Part shown: positions 7,579 through 14,906 of the stretch, in pieces
Layout: every line of letters begins with the position of its first letter
Numbering within the stretch: the stretch's first letter is position 1
Assembly (NCBI GenBank): GCA_027459565.1
Contig: DAIDIA010000256.1
Coordinates: forward strand, 1 to 19,821
DNA from: Acidimicrobiaceae bacterium
GTDB taxonomy: Bacteria; Actinomycetota; Acidimicrobiia; Acidimicrobiales; Bog-793
Reading direction: 5' to 3'
DNA: 19,821 nucleotides
The notes under the pieces: generated by a model
What the model was told of the DNA's origin: nothing
Databases searched by the model: none
The model's input: only the letters and a program-made list of their open reading frames with translations
Made by a program: the position numbers and the translations under genes

Positions 7579-8625
7579 ATGATTATCGGTGTCGGCCTTG
7601 ACCAGCGCCTCGGCCTATCCATCGAGGAGTACGCCGCGCTGAGTTCGCCGGCGATCGAGCACGGGTTCGAGAGCATCTGGACGAACTCCATGGCGGTGCC
7701 CGACGCGTTCCACGTGTGCTCCGCATGGTCTCTGGGAACTCAGGCGCTGGTAGGCGCCCCGATCCGAACGGGCATCGCCGTGATCCCCGCCCCGAAATCC
7801 TGGCGGCTCGAGTCGCTCGCCAACCAGGCGGCGACCATTGGTCAAATCGCCAAAGGCAACTTTGTTCTCGGAATTGGAACCGGTGGCGCGGGAGAGGAGT
7901 ATTGGGCCGGAACCGGAATGCCAAATCGGCCGATATCTGTCATGCGTGACTACGTCACCATCTTGCGCCGACTCTTTGCGGGCGGCGAGGTTGATTACGA
8001 CGGCCAGGCAATCCAGCTGCATCACGCAAGACTCGCGCAGTCAACGCCAGGGGTTCCGGTCTATCTCGCGGCACTCGGACCCCAGATGCTCGAACTCGCC
8101 GGAGAGGTCGCCGACGGAGTCTGTCTCAACTGGGCCTCTCCCGATCAGATCTCATGGAGTGACCGGCAGATCAGGATCGGTGCATCTCGGGCTGGTCGTC
8201 AGCGCGATGAGCTCACGATGTCCATGTACGTGCGCGTCTGCATCGACGAAGACGTCGAAGCGGCGCGTCGGGCATTTTGCACCCAAGTGCTCACCTATGG
8301 CCTCAGGCGGCCTGGCGTCGACGCGACGCTGTCATATCGCGGCCATTTTGGGCGAATGGGATTCGACGATCTCCTTGTCGACCTCGAAAACCGAAGAGAC
8401 CAGGGCACGCCCTTTCGCGAGCTTGTCGACCTCGTTCCCGATGAGTTCTTGAACCGCGTGGGCTATTTCGGGCCTGCTCAAGGGGCCCCGGAGCGGTTCG
8501 CAGAGCTTTCGCAGGGGCTCGATGAGGCGATCGTCAGAATCATCACCGCCCGCAAGGGGATTCAACCAATCATCGAGGCGATGGACGCACTGACTCCCGA
8601 GAAGATCCGCGCGCAGTCTGTATAG
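7579..8625 (+). CDS. LLM-class (luciferase-like) flavin-dependent oxidoreductase, probably F420-dependent
   Basis: This is a 348-residue TIM-barrel oxidoreductase of the bacterial luciferase-like monooxygenase superfamily, which uses FMNH2 or F420. Features seen are the N-terminal strand IIGVGLDQR, ESIWTNSMAVPD, the TGIAVIPAPKSW segment, LGIGTGGAGEEYW, VYLAALGPQMLELAGEVADG and the long C-terminal helix region. These match F420-dependent methylene-tetrahydromethanopterin reductase-like members by overall layout. The start ATG follows GAGGTGAG with good spacing. The length is normal for the family. It is divergent from a PNPOx-fold flavin protein and converges with a PIG-L deacetylase located downstream of an aromatic dioxygenase. 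A role in oxidising an organic substrate is plausible but the substrate cannot be read from the sequence. Confidence 0.88.
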   Translation: MIIGVGLDQRLGLSIEEYAALSSPAIEHGFESIWTNSMAVPDAFHVCSAWSLGTQALVGAPIRTGIAVIPAPKSWRLESLANQAATIGQIAKGNFVLGIGTGGAGEEYWAGTGMPNRPISVMRDYVTILRRLFAGGEVDYDGQAIQLHHARLAQSTPGVPVYLAALGPQMLELAGEVADGVCLNWASPDQISWSDRQIRIGASRAGRQRDELTMSMYVRVCIDEDVEAARRAFCTQVLTYGLRRPGVDATLSYRGHFGRMGFDDLLVDLENRRDQGTPFRELVDLVPDEFLNRVGYFGPAQGAPERFAELSQGLDEAIVRIITARKGIQPIIEAMDALTPEKIRAQSV

Positions 8626-8662
8626 ACGCGATGCGCCTGGTCAGGTCTGGTCGCTCAGGAGA

Positions 8663-9502
8663 TCACGGCGCAGCTTCCGGGTGGCGCAGACCTGCGAAAA
8701 TGTCATTCTCCGGAACCGGTGCCCCCGTCTTGTCGCGCGCCCGGATATAGGTCTCCGTCGAGAAGAGATCGCGAAGCGACTCCTCATCGAGCTGAAGCCA
8801 ATGCGAACCGCGGAGCTGACTCACGTGCGCGTGCATGGCTCGCTGCTTCCTCGCGACAGTGGCACTGGTGTCGATGACGGTCGTAATGAGATGGTCGATA
8901 TTGGGACGCGCATCGCGCACTCCTGACTCCGGCCTCTGAACGTCCATCTCGATCGACTCTCGTGCTCGGCGAACGCGTTCATTGAACTCCGTCGAACGAA
9001 CCACGAAATAGAGCTTCTTTGCGATGTCTGTCATGCCGTCCGCGAGCAGCGTGATGAGGTGGGCGTTGACGTGATCGGGATGCCCTGATCCGCCATTGCT
9101 CGCGTAGGTTATGAGAACGTCCGGCTCATAGCGCCGGATCAATGTGCTGAGCCGTTCCGACGCCTCTTGAAGGTCCGCCTGGCAGAACGAGTCCGGATTG
9201 CGATTCGCCTCCCACCCCTCCATACCCGAATCTGCGTATCCGAGCAGTTCGAGATGGGATACTCCCAGAATCTCGCAAGACGCCTCCAGCTCACCTCGGC
9301 GTACCCTCGCCACGGACTCCGGGGAATGACCAACATCCCCGGAGTTGACAAAATCGGGTCCAAATCCCTGCGACCCGTCCGTGCAGGTTACAAGCACAGT
9401 CGTAATGCCTTCATCCGCACAGCGCGCGAGAAATCCGCCAGTTGGAATGACCTCGTCGTCGGGATGGGCATGCACCAACATCGCACACAGTGGTTTTGTC
9501 AT
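8663..9502 (-). CDS. PIG-L/LmbE-family zinc deacetylase or amidase (MshB/Mca-like)
   Basis: This is a 279-residue metal-dependent N-deacetylase or amidase of the PIG-L family. The first metal motif HAHPDDE is at residues 11-17 and the second, HPDHVNAH, starts at residue 141, with H13, D16 and H144 as the expected zinc ligands. GYADSGMEG (about 88-96) matches the LG(F/Y)xDSGM element of mycothiol enzymes MshB and Mca. Such enzymes act on N-acetylglucosaminyl-inositol or mycothiol conjugates, but many relatives have other amide substrates. It starts 37 bases after the stop of the intradiol dioxygenase on the same strand, with GAGAG as a possible ribosome site, so the two are probably an operon. 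Removing mycothiol conjugates or an acyl group from a catabolic intermediate would fit, but this is inference. Confidence 0.87.
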   Translation of the reverse strand: MTKPLCAMLVHAHPDDEVIPTGGFLARCADEGITTVLVTCTDGSQGFGPDFVNSGDVGHSPESVARVRRGELEASCEILGVSHLELLGYADSGMEGWEANRNPDSFCQADLQEASERLSTLIRRYEPDVLITYASNGGSGHPDHVNAHLITLLADGMTDIAKKLYFVVRSTEFNERVRRARESIEMDVQRPESGVRDARPNIDHLITTVIDTSATVARKQRAMHAHVSQLRGSHWLQLDEESLRDLFSTETYIRARDKTGAPVPENDIFAGLRHPEAAP

Positions 9503-9539
9503 CGAATGATTCTCTCAAATCGTCGCGTCGGGACGGAAG

Positions 9540-10409
9540 TCATGCCTGGTGTGGCACGGGTGCGAGCACGAAGGTACGGCGCAGCCACGAAAAAGGTCGG
9601 TCGAGGAGACGTCCGATCGGAGCCTCATTTGGCTCATGCAGGGGAAGATCCTCGATCAACGACTCCTTCACGCCGAACACTGCGTCCGAGTCAAGATACT
9701 CATCACCTTTGACGAAGATGTGAGTGGTCAGCGACGAGCACCCTGGCGATGTGATCCGAAAGTGAACATGCGCCGGACGGAACGGATGTCGCGCCTGGGC
9801 TGCGAGCATCTTGCCTACGGGACCGTCATTGGGAATCGCGTAGCTTGACGGGACGATCGACCAGAGCGAAAACCGACCTGCTCCGTCACAGGTGAAGCGC
9901 CCTCGGAGGTAGGTCGTGGATTCAGGATTCTGAACATCGTAAGCGCCCTCGGCATCCGATTGCCAAACATCGACGATCGCTCCACCGCGGCGATTCCCTT
10001 CAGAATCCAAGACCTCACCCTCGATCAAGAGCGGAACTCCCTCTCTTCCGCCGTCGATGATGGCGCCATTTTCAAATTGCGGAGGATCGTCGAGATAGAA
10101 CGGTCCGAGGACGGTGCTTTCGGTTGCCCTCGGATCACGCGGCGCATTGATTGCATCAACGAGCATCGACGCTCCAAGAGTGTCTGACAACAAGATGAAC
10201 TCCTGACGTTCACGCGTACACATTTGGCCCACGGATGTGAGGAAGTCGATCGCCGCCTCCCATTCTCCAAACGAGGGACGAACCTCTTCGATGAAAGCGT
10301 GAAGGTGCCGCACAAGTGCCTCACTGATGAACTTCAATCGAGGATCCGGGGTCCCCGCAAGTCGCTGCAGTACTGCTTCCGTAATCGATTCTGTCGAGAG
10401 TTCGCTCAC
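9540..10409 (-). CDS. Intradiol ring-cleavage dioxygenase, probably hydroxyquinol 1,2-dioxygenase
   Basis: This 289-residue non-haem Fe(III) dioxygenase would split a catechol-type ring between its hydroxyl groups. The iron ligands are visible: Y157 (EGAYDVQ), Y190 (SSYAIPNDGPVG), H214 and H216 (RPAHVHF). An N-terminal helical dimerisation domain (about 1-95) precedes the ESTVLGPFYLDDPP block, which is typical of catechol and hydroxyquinol 1,2-dioxygenases. The sequence resembles the hydroxyquinol branch more, by recalled pattern only. The product would be maleylacetate (from hydroxyquinol) or cis,cis-muconate (from catechol). The start is GTG 10409, with GGAGG 5-6 bases upstream. A maleylacetate reductase gene, the usual partner, is not in the window. 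The PIG-L gene follows after 37 bases. Confidence 0.92.
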   Translation of the reverse strand: MSELSTESITEAVLQRLAGTPDPRLKFISEALVRHLHAFIEEVRPSFGEWEAAIDFLTSVGQMCTRERQEFILLSDTLGASMLVDAINAPRDPRATESTVLGPFYLDDPPQFENGAIIDGGREGVPLLIEGEVLDSEGNRRGGAIVDVWQSDAEGAYDVQNPESTTYLRGRFTCDGAGRFSLWSIVPSSYAIPNDGPVGKMLAAQARHPFRPAHVHFRITSPGCSSLTTHIFVKGDEYLDSDAVFGVKESLIEDLPLHEPNEAPIGRLLDRPFSWLRRTFVLAPVPHQA

Positions 10410-11478
10410 GGATCCTCCAGTTGTCGGCGACCTGACGCGGTCGCGGCCCTACGGATTCCCACCTTAATTTGCAGTGGTCGAATTCGGTCCAGCAAACACC
10501 GGCACGCTGGCATTGGCAGCGCTGTCCAATTCTGCGGCTTTTAAAGCCCGCCCTCGACGCGCACCGTCGGCGGTTGTGAACGCGGGTCCTTGGCGCCTCC
10601 TCGGTCTGCAGATACCTGTTCAAGTGATGACGCTACCGCCGGAGGGGATCCCAAGCGGCCGCGAACGTGCAGCAACCCCGTCGCGAAGCTGCATCTCGAC
10701 CGCGTCAGAGTTCGTCGCCGCTCCGGCAACATCATCTTCGCGAACTGTCCCACGAGGTCTTCGACGGATCGGACGGTCATTTGCGCGGATTGGGGAGACT
10801 CCCCCGCTGGTTCCCCCTCACCCTTGCCCGCCGGCAATGACTCGCAGATGCGAATATCTCCACGGCTATGGTCCCGATATCGTCACCAGAACGCCGGCGC
10901 GACTCCATCAACACCAGTCGGCCGCATCGCGGGTTCGCTCAGGGGCCAGCGCGCCGACTCTCTGACGATGCATCCGTTGGCAAACTCGCACAGACCTGTT
11001 CTGGCCGGCATCGGATAGCTGCGCGACGGTTACCGATCGAGGTGGCTCTGGTCACGTCACCCCGGACCGTGGTAACGCCCGGACCACGCGAAGACGCGAA
11101 CCGGTTACCCACGAGACATTGGTCTTGTCATCTCGGTCCGTTCAATCCAATGCTGTTGAGCATCAGTCATGATGACGGTCAGGTTCTGAGCATCTCTCTC
11201 CCGTTCACAATCTGGGGTATTCGACGAACCCCCTGTATTCCAAACTCCCGGTCCGCTGGCTCAAGGGCACACCGTGTCCGTCTGTGCGGGCCACAAAGAG
11301 CTGAATTCATGTAACCTCCGAAGTAGTTCTCCCTGGCCCGCGGTGAATGGCTCGGCCCCATCTGTCATCGAACCCGAGACCAACGGCGGGACATCGTCGA
11401 GAGCTGGAGGACGACTCTCTCAGAAATCTCACAGGAAATACTCATTTCACCATCAGATCAATCTGAAACGATTACGAG
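10410..11478. other. 1.07-kb region without a convincing gene
   Basis: No open frame here has a ribosome site, family motif or normal-looking composition. The longest plus frames (10474-10965, 10590-11018, 10868-11314) are rich in Arg, Ser and Pro, as expected of shadow frames. On the minus strand, protein-like scraps appear in different frames: EDLVGQFAKMMLPE near 10760, NSDAVEMQLRDGVAARSRP near 10670-10710, and DDIGTIAVEIF near 10860. This could mean a decayed minus-strand gene, but I cannot name it. The region should hold the promoter of the dioxygenase (near 10410) and of the redox module (near 11479). A small inverted repeat is noted at 11453-11466. Confidence 0.55.
11453..11466. promoter_or_regulatory. 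Perfect 6-2-6 inverted repeat before the redox module, possible operator
   Basis: The sequence TCAGAT CA ATCTGA is a perfect 6-base palindrome with a 2-base spacer, ending 12 bases before the GTG start of the ferric-reductase-like gene. Its position and size suit a dimeric regulator, and it would cover the initiation region. No regulator gene is adjacent. A 6-bp match can occur by chance, so this is suggestive only. Confidence 0.3.
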
Positions 11479-12879
11479 GTGCCTCCCACGTCTCGCAGGA
11501 CAGCTTCAGCACCATCGCCGAGGGGCCCGGGTCGCGAGCGGGTCATTCCCCACCGCCCGATGCCGCGACCCCGACCCCGAGTAGCGGATGCACTCGCCGT
11601 CCTTGCCGGCATCGGACTGGGACTCGTCATCGCCCTCTTCATCCACGAAGAGACCCGAACGACGCTTGCTGCCGCAGGTGGCTGGCAGATTGCCATCGGA
11701 AGGTTCGCGGGATTCACGGGCACCTATCTCATGTTGGTGATGCTGATCCTGATCGCCAGGATTCCCTGGCTCGAGCGAACCGTCGGTCAGGACCGTCTGG
11801 TCCGCTGGCACCGCAAGATTGGTCCGTGGCCGCTCTGGCTGATTTCCATCCATGTTCTCTTCATCCTGATCGGCTATGCAAAACAGTCAAAGACGGGGAT
11901 CTTGAACCAGGCATGGACGTTCATCCGCTCATATCCCGACATCCTCGCCTCGTTCGTCGCCTATGGCCTGTTGATGATGGCGGGACTCACATCCATCAAG
12001 ATCGCACGTCGTCGACTCAAATACGAAACGTGGTGGATCGTTCACCTCTATCTCTATCTCGCACTTGCACTTGCTTTCGCGCACCAGATCAAAACCGGCG
12101 TGTCATTCATCACCAGTCCACTCAATCTCCACATCTGGTCAGGCGTGTGGATCGCAACCGCGATATTGGTCGCGGTCTTTCGCGTCGGACTGCCAATCTT
12201 TCGCAACATTCGCCACCAGCTGCGCGTCGCGTCGATTCGCGAGGAGTCGCCAGGCGTGTACTCGGTGATCTGCTCGGGGCGACACATCGAGCGCCTTGCA
12301 ATAGCAGGAGGACAGTTCTTTCTGTGGAGATTCCTCGCCAAGGACCTCTGGTGGCACGCGCACCCATACTCGCTCTCCGCGCTACCAAGGCCACCCTACG
12401 TCCGATTCACCGTCAAGGCACTCGGTGACCAGAGCGCGGCGATCGAGCATCTCAAACCCGGCACGCGTGTACTCGTCGAGGGACCCTATGGAGCGTTTAC
12501 CCGCCACGTCCGGAGGTCCAACAAGGTGGCCCTCATCGGAGCCGGCGTCGGAGTAACGCCGCTTCGCGCCCTTCTCGAGGACCTGCCAAGAGGAATCGAT
12601 GTCGACGTCATCGTACGTGCATCCTCTGAAGCCGGACTTGTCCACAACGACGAGATCTCTGCGCTCGTCGAGGAACGCCACGGGCACTATTTTCCGCTCG
12701 TGGGCTCTCGCGAGGACATTCAAATGGACCCGAAGACACTCGTCGCGCTGGTTCCCGACATAGCAGAACGTGATATCTATTTGTGTGGGCCCGAAACGTT
12801 CATTGAGATTGTCACGAGAAGCGCCGAAAGGCTCGGTGCAGATCCGGAGCGGGTACACCACGAAGTGTTTTCCTTCTAG
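11479..12879 (+). CDS. Ferric-reductase-like membrane NAD(P)H oxidoreductase (haem b, FAD, NAD domains)
   Basis: This protein of up to 466 residues has the FRE/NOX architecture, in which electrons pass from cytosolic NAD(P)H to FAD and then across the membrane through b haems. About six hydrophobic segments cover residues 36-235. The His residues H111 (RWHRKIG), H125 (ISIHVLF), H189 (IVHLYLYL) and H202 (FAHQ) are suitably placed as paired haem ligands. The FAD-binding element HPYSLSA is at 295-301, a GPYG turn at 335-338, the nucleotide element GAGVGVTP at 354-361, and the C-terminal CGP at 436-438, ending VHHEVFSF. The start is GTG 11479, or ATG 11560 (residue 28), which removes an Arg/Pro-rich tail. 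Neither has a good ribosome site. It heads a plus-strand cluster with an FMN-binding protein and a small membrane protein. Confidence 0.88.
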   Translation: MPPTSRRTASAPSPRGPGRERVIPHRPMPRPRPRVADALAVLAGIGLGLVIALFIHEETRTTLAAAGGWQIAIGRFAGFTGTYLMLVMLILIARIPWLERTVGQDRLVRWHRKIGPWPLWLISIHVLFILIGYAKQSKTGILNQAWTFIRSYPDILASFVAYGLLMMAGLTSIKIARRRLKYETWWIVHLYLYLALALAFAHQIKTGVSFITSPLNLHIWSGVWIATAILVAVFRVGLPIFRNIRHQLRVASIREESPGVYSVICSGRHIERLAIAGGQFFLWRFLAKDLWWHAHPYSLSALPRPPYVRFTVKALGDQSAAIEHLKPGTRVLVEGPYGAFTRHVRRSNKVALIGAGVGVTPLRALLEDLPRGIDVDVIVRASSEAGLVHNDEISALVEERHGHYFPLVGSREDIQMDPKTLVALVPDIAERDIYLCGPETFIEIVTRSAERLGADPERVHHEVFSF

Positions 12880-12914
12880 GTGGTTGCAATGAGCTTGAGG
12901 AAGGGTGAGAAGTG

Positions 12915-13346
12915 ATGAAGAGATCGCCACTCGTTGTTGGAGGCGCAGTCCTTGGCGTGGTTGGAGCGCTCGCGCTCTATTCGACTTCGGGCCGACTCCA
13001 TCTCGGAACTCCTCGCATCGGTGCCCCCTCGACAACACTCGCGCAAGCCGTCACGACCACAACCGTTGCCCCCACAACCTCAACCTCTGCTCCGATCCCA
13101 AATACGGCCGCCCCAAATACGACGAGCCCACCGGTATCGACGACCACGCCCAACAGCTCCATCGCGTCCCAAACCATCGCGCCTCCGTTATCGGAATCCG
13201 AAGGTGAAGGAGCGGTCATCGGGAACTCGGGCACGGGAAACACCGGCGTCGGGAACTCGGGCACGGGAAACACCGGGGTCGGGAACTCGGGCACAGGAAA
13301 CACCGGAGTCGGCGACGGGGGCTCATCAACAGGTTCTGACAATTAG
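12915..13346 (+). CDS. Exported Thr/Pro-rich protein with three decapeptide repeats; FMN-domain-less paralogue of the next gene
   Basis: This 143-residue protein has no catalytic domain that I recognise. The N-terminus (KRSPLVVGGAVLGVVGALAL) is a signal or anchor segment. A Thr/Pro/Ser linker covers about residues 40-95, then three tandem copies of GNSGTGNTGV and a Gly/Ser tail. The first 30 residues align without gaps to those of the FMN-binding protein at 13415, with 14 identities by my count, suggesting tandem duplication. The FMN-binding domain is absent here and the repeat sits in its place. ATG 12915 is preferred over GTG 12912 by analogy with that paralogue, and a GGGTGAGAAG stretch precedes it. 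It starts 35 bases after the reductase stop, so cotranscription is likely. It may be a wall-spanning spacer or accessory protein. Confidence 0.68.
   Translation: MKRSPLVVGGAVLGVVGALALYSTSGRLHLGTPRIGAPSTTLAQAVTTTTVAPTTSTSAPIPNTAAPNTTSPPVSTTTPNSSIASQTIAPPLSESEGEGAVIGNSGTGNTGVGNSGTGNTGVGNSGTGNTGVGDGGSSTGSDN
13221..13310 (+). repeat. Three tandem 30-bp coding repeats (GNSGTGNTGV)
   Basis: Units run 13221-13250, 13251-13280 and 13281-13310. They differ only at single third-codon positions near the middle and end of each unit (for example GTG GGC ending GGCGTC, GGGGTC or GGAGTC), so the peptide GNSGTGNTGV is unchanged. A partial, diverged fourth unit (GDGGSSTG) follows. The in-frame length and synonymous changes argue for selection on the peptide rather than a non-coding array. 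Confidence 0.9.
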
Positions 13347-13414
13347 GAATTGACGCGGATCATGGACGGCTTCACCAAGCACCACTCGTTACTGACCAAG
13401 AAGGCTGACCAACG

Positions 13415-13966
13415 ATGAAACGCGCTCCGATTGTCATAACGGGGACGGTTGCCGGTTTGGTCGGGCTGTTTTCCTTCCACTCAAAGTCGGCCACGCTGAA
13501 CCTCAGCTCGCTGGCCTCTGGGCCCTCGAACGCGCGGGCTGGAGCAGGTGCCGCTCCGAACGGAACTACCCCGGCGACGACGACCTCTCCGAACTCCACC
13601 GCGACAACGAGCCCGTCGACCACGGCTCCGAGCTCGACCACCACAACGACAGCACCTCCGACAACCACCACGGCCCCGCCCTCGGTTTCGAAGTCTGCGA
13701 CCGGACCGGTCGTGAACTACTACTTCGGCACGGTCTCGGTCTCGGTTGCGGTCTCGGGGAAGAAGATCACCAATATCGGAATTGCCTCGCTCAATGATGG
13801 AGGCAACCCGCGTTCGCAACAGATTGACCAGTACGCCCTTCCCCAGCTCGAGCAGCAGGCGCTTGCGGCGAATGGCGTAAACATCCAGGGCGTCTCTGGC
13901 GCGACCTACACCAGCCAAGGATTCGCCCAGTCGCTCCAGGGCGCATTGAGCAAAGTCGGACTCTGA
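13415..13966 (+). CDS. Exported FMN-binding-domain protein (flavinylated-type electron carrier)
   Basis: This 183-residue protein has an N-terminal signal or anchor (residues 1-21), a long Thr/Pro/Ser linker (about 48-92) and a C-terminal FMN_bind domain (about 98-183). The domain shows the VSGATYTSQGF motif, in which T164 is the expected site of covalent FMN attachment by ApbE flavin transferase, as known for NqrC and RnfG. The usual recognition sequence is Dxx(S/T)GAT. Here Gln158 takes the Asp position. The domain should lie outside the membrane. The start ATG follows AAGAAGG with about 10 bases spacing. It sits between the haem/FAD reductase (upstream) and the His-rich membrane protein (downstream), fitting a role as the extracytoplasmic flavin acceptor. 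No apbE gene is in this window. Confidence 0.88.
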   Translation: MKRAPIVITGTVAGLVGLFSFHSKSATLNLSSLASGPSNARAGAGAAPNGTTPATTTSPNSTATTSPSTTAPSSTTTTTAPPTTTTAPPSVSKSATGPVVNYYFGTVSVSVAVSGKKITNIGIASLNDGGNPRSQQIDQYALPQLEQQALAANGVNIQGVSGATYTSQGFAQSLQGALSKVGL

Positions 13967-14056
13967 ACCGAGAATGTGTTCTCCCGATCTTGACTGGAAC
14001 ATGATGAACCCATCTGCACAAGGTTGCGCCAAAGACAGTCGCGCGGGCGGCGCGCG

Positions 14057-14788
14057 ATGACAGAGATTCACGATCGCCAGCAAGACGATGCGCGCGGTGA
14101 CTCTCAGATTTTGCACAGAAAGGCCCCATACCGTTGGCGGGTGCAAAATACACCGGGAAGTGAGGCCGCGCCCCGACATCTGCGCCGCTCGAGTCACGCA
14201 GATTCAAGATCCCGAGGCGTCGCGGGAAACGCACGCCTCACGGGTACGACCGCGGCAATCCTGCTGATCCTTCTTGCCGCCGAAGGATTCACAATATTGT
14301 CGATTGGGCCGTTGCTGAAGGCGCACGTCTTCATTGGGATGCTCCTGGTGCCACCAGTTGCACTCAAGATCGGCACGACCTTTTACCGCTTTGCGCGGTA
14401 CTACCTGAACGATCCGAGCTACCGAAAGAAGGGGCCCCCGCCGGTTGTCCTGCGAATGCTCGGACCCGCATTGGTCATCGTAACGATGATGCTTTTCGCG
14501 ACGGGGATTGCCCTCCTCTACATCAAAGGTTCATTCGCGCAGACGCTGCTGTTCTTGCACAAGGCCTCCTTCGTGCTCTGGTTTGGAATCATGGCGATTC
14601 ATGTCCTTGGCCACATCACGGAGACCGCAAAGCTCGCGCCGCGCGACTTCATGGTTCGAACCCGACGAAAAGTTGCAGGCGCAGGCGCGCGAAACCTCGC
14701 GCTCATCACGGCATTGGCATGCGGCGCTCTCCTCGGACTTGCACTTCTCGGGCGAGTCCCATGGTTCTTCCTCAATTTCGCCAGGTGA
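14057..14788 (+). CDS. His-containing polytopic membrane protein, probable b-type cytochrome-like subunit
   Basis: The family is not firmly recognised. This is a 243-residue membrane protein with a charged N-terminal tail of about 58 residues and about five hydrophobic segments. Candidate haem-ligand His residues within or at the ends of helices are H90 (LKAHVFIGML), H168 (LFLHKASF), H182 and H186 (AIHVLGH). This spacing resembles cytochrome b561 or DUF4405-type proteins. ATG 14057 was chosen over TTG 14024, which adds only Arg-rich residues. Neither has a clear ribosome site. It follows the FMN-binding protein by 90 bases and closes the redox cluster, so a part in passing electrons to or from the extracytoplasmic flavin is likely but inferred. 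It is convergent with the SDR gene. Confidence 0.72.
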   Translation: MTEIHDRQQDDARGDSQILHRKAPYRWRVQNTPGSEAAPRHLRRSSHADSRSRGVAGNARLTGTTAAILLILLAAEGFTILSIGPLLKAHVFIGMLLVPPVALKIGTTFYRFARYYLNDPSYRKKGPPPVVLRMLGPALVIVTMMLFATGIALLYIKGSFAQTLLFLHKASFVLWFGIMAIHVLGHITETAKLAPRDFMVRTRRKVAGAGARNLALITALACGALLGLALLGRVPWFFLNFAR

Positions 14789-14906
14789 TCTCGATCACTG
14801 CGCCAGAGATGCGCGATTGCTCCATCCTGGCCCGGGAGCCATTCGGATCAATATGAGTCTGTCGCGCTCTAAGGCGCGAACCCCGGAGTCGCGTGGCCCG
14901 ATGGGC

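Noticed and set aside
11377..11404. GGGTTCGA on the minus strand, resembling a tRNA T-loop
   Set aside because: The flanking bases do not form the T-arm stem, and no acceptor or anticodon arms can be folded around it.
11274..12428. 384-residue plus-strand open frame
   Set aside because: It overlaps the ferric-reductase-like gene in another frame. The composition is His/Arg/Ser/Pro-rich without hydrophobic segments, as expected of a shadow.
13221..13310. Possible CRISPR or other non-coding repeat array
   Set aside because: The units are directly adjacent with no spacers, are exactly in frame and vary only at synonymous positions, so they are coding repeats.
13481..14197. 238-residue minus-strand open frame
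   Set aside because: It is antisense to the Thr/Pro-linker region of the FMN-binding protein, which explains its long Arg/Gly-rich runs.
14785..14798. GTGATC-TC-GATCAC palindrome at the end of the redox module
   Set aside because: It overlaps the stop codon, the loop is only two bases and no T-run follows, so it is not a believable terminator.
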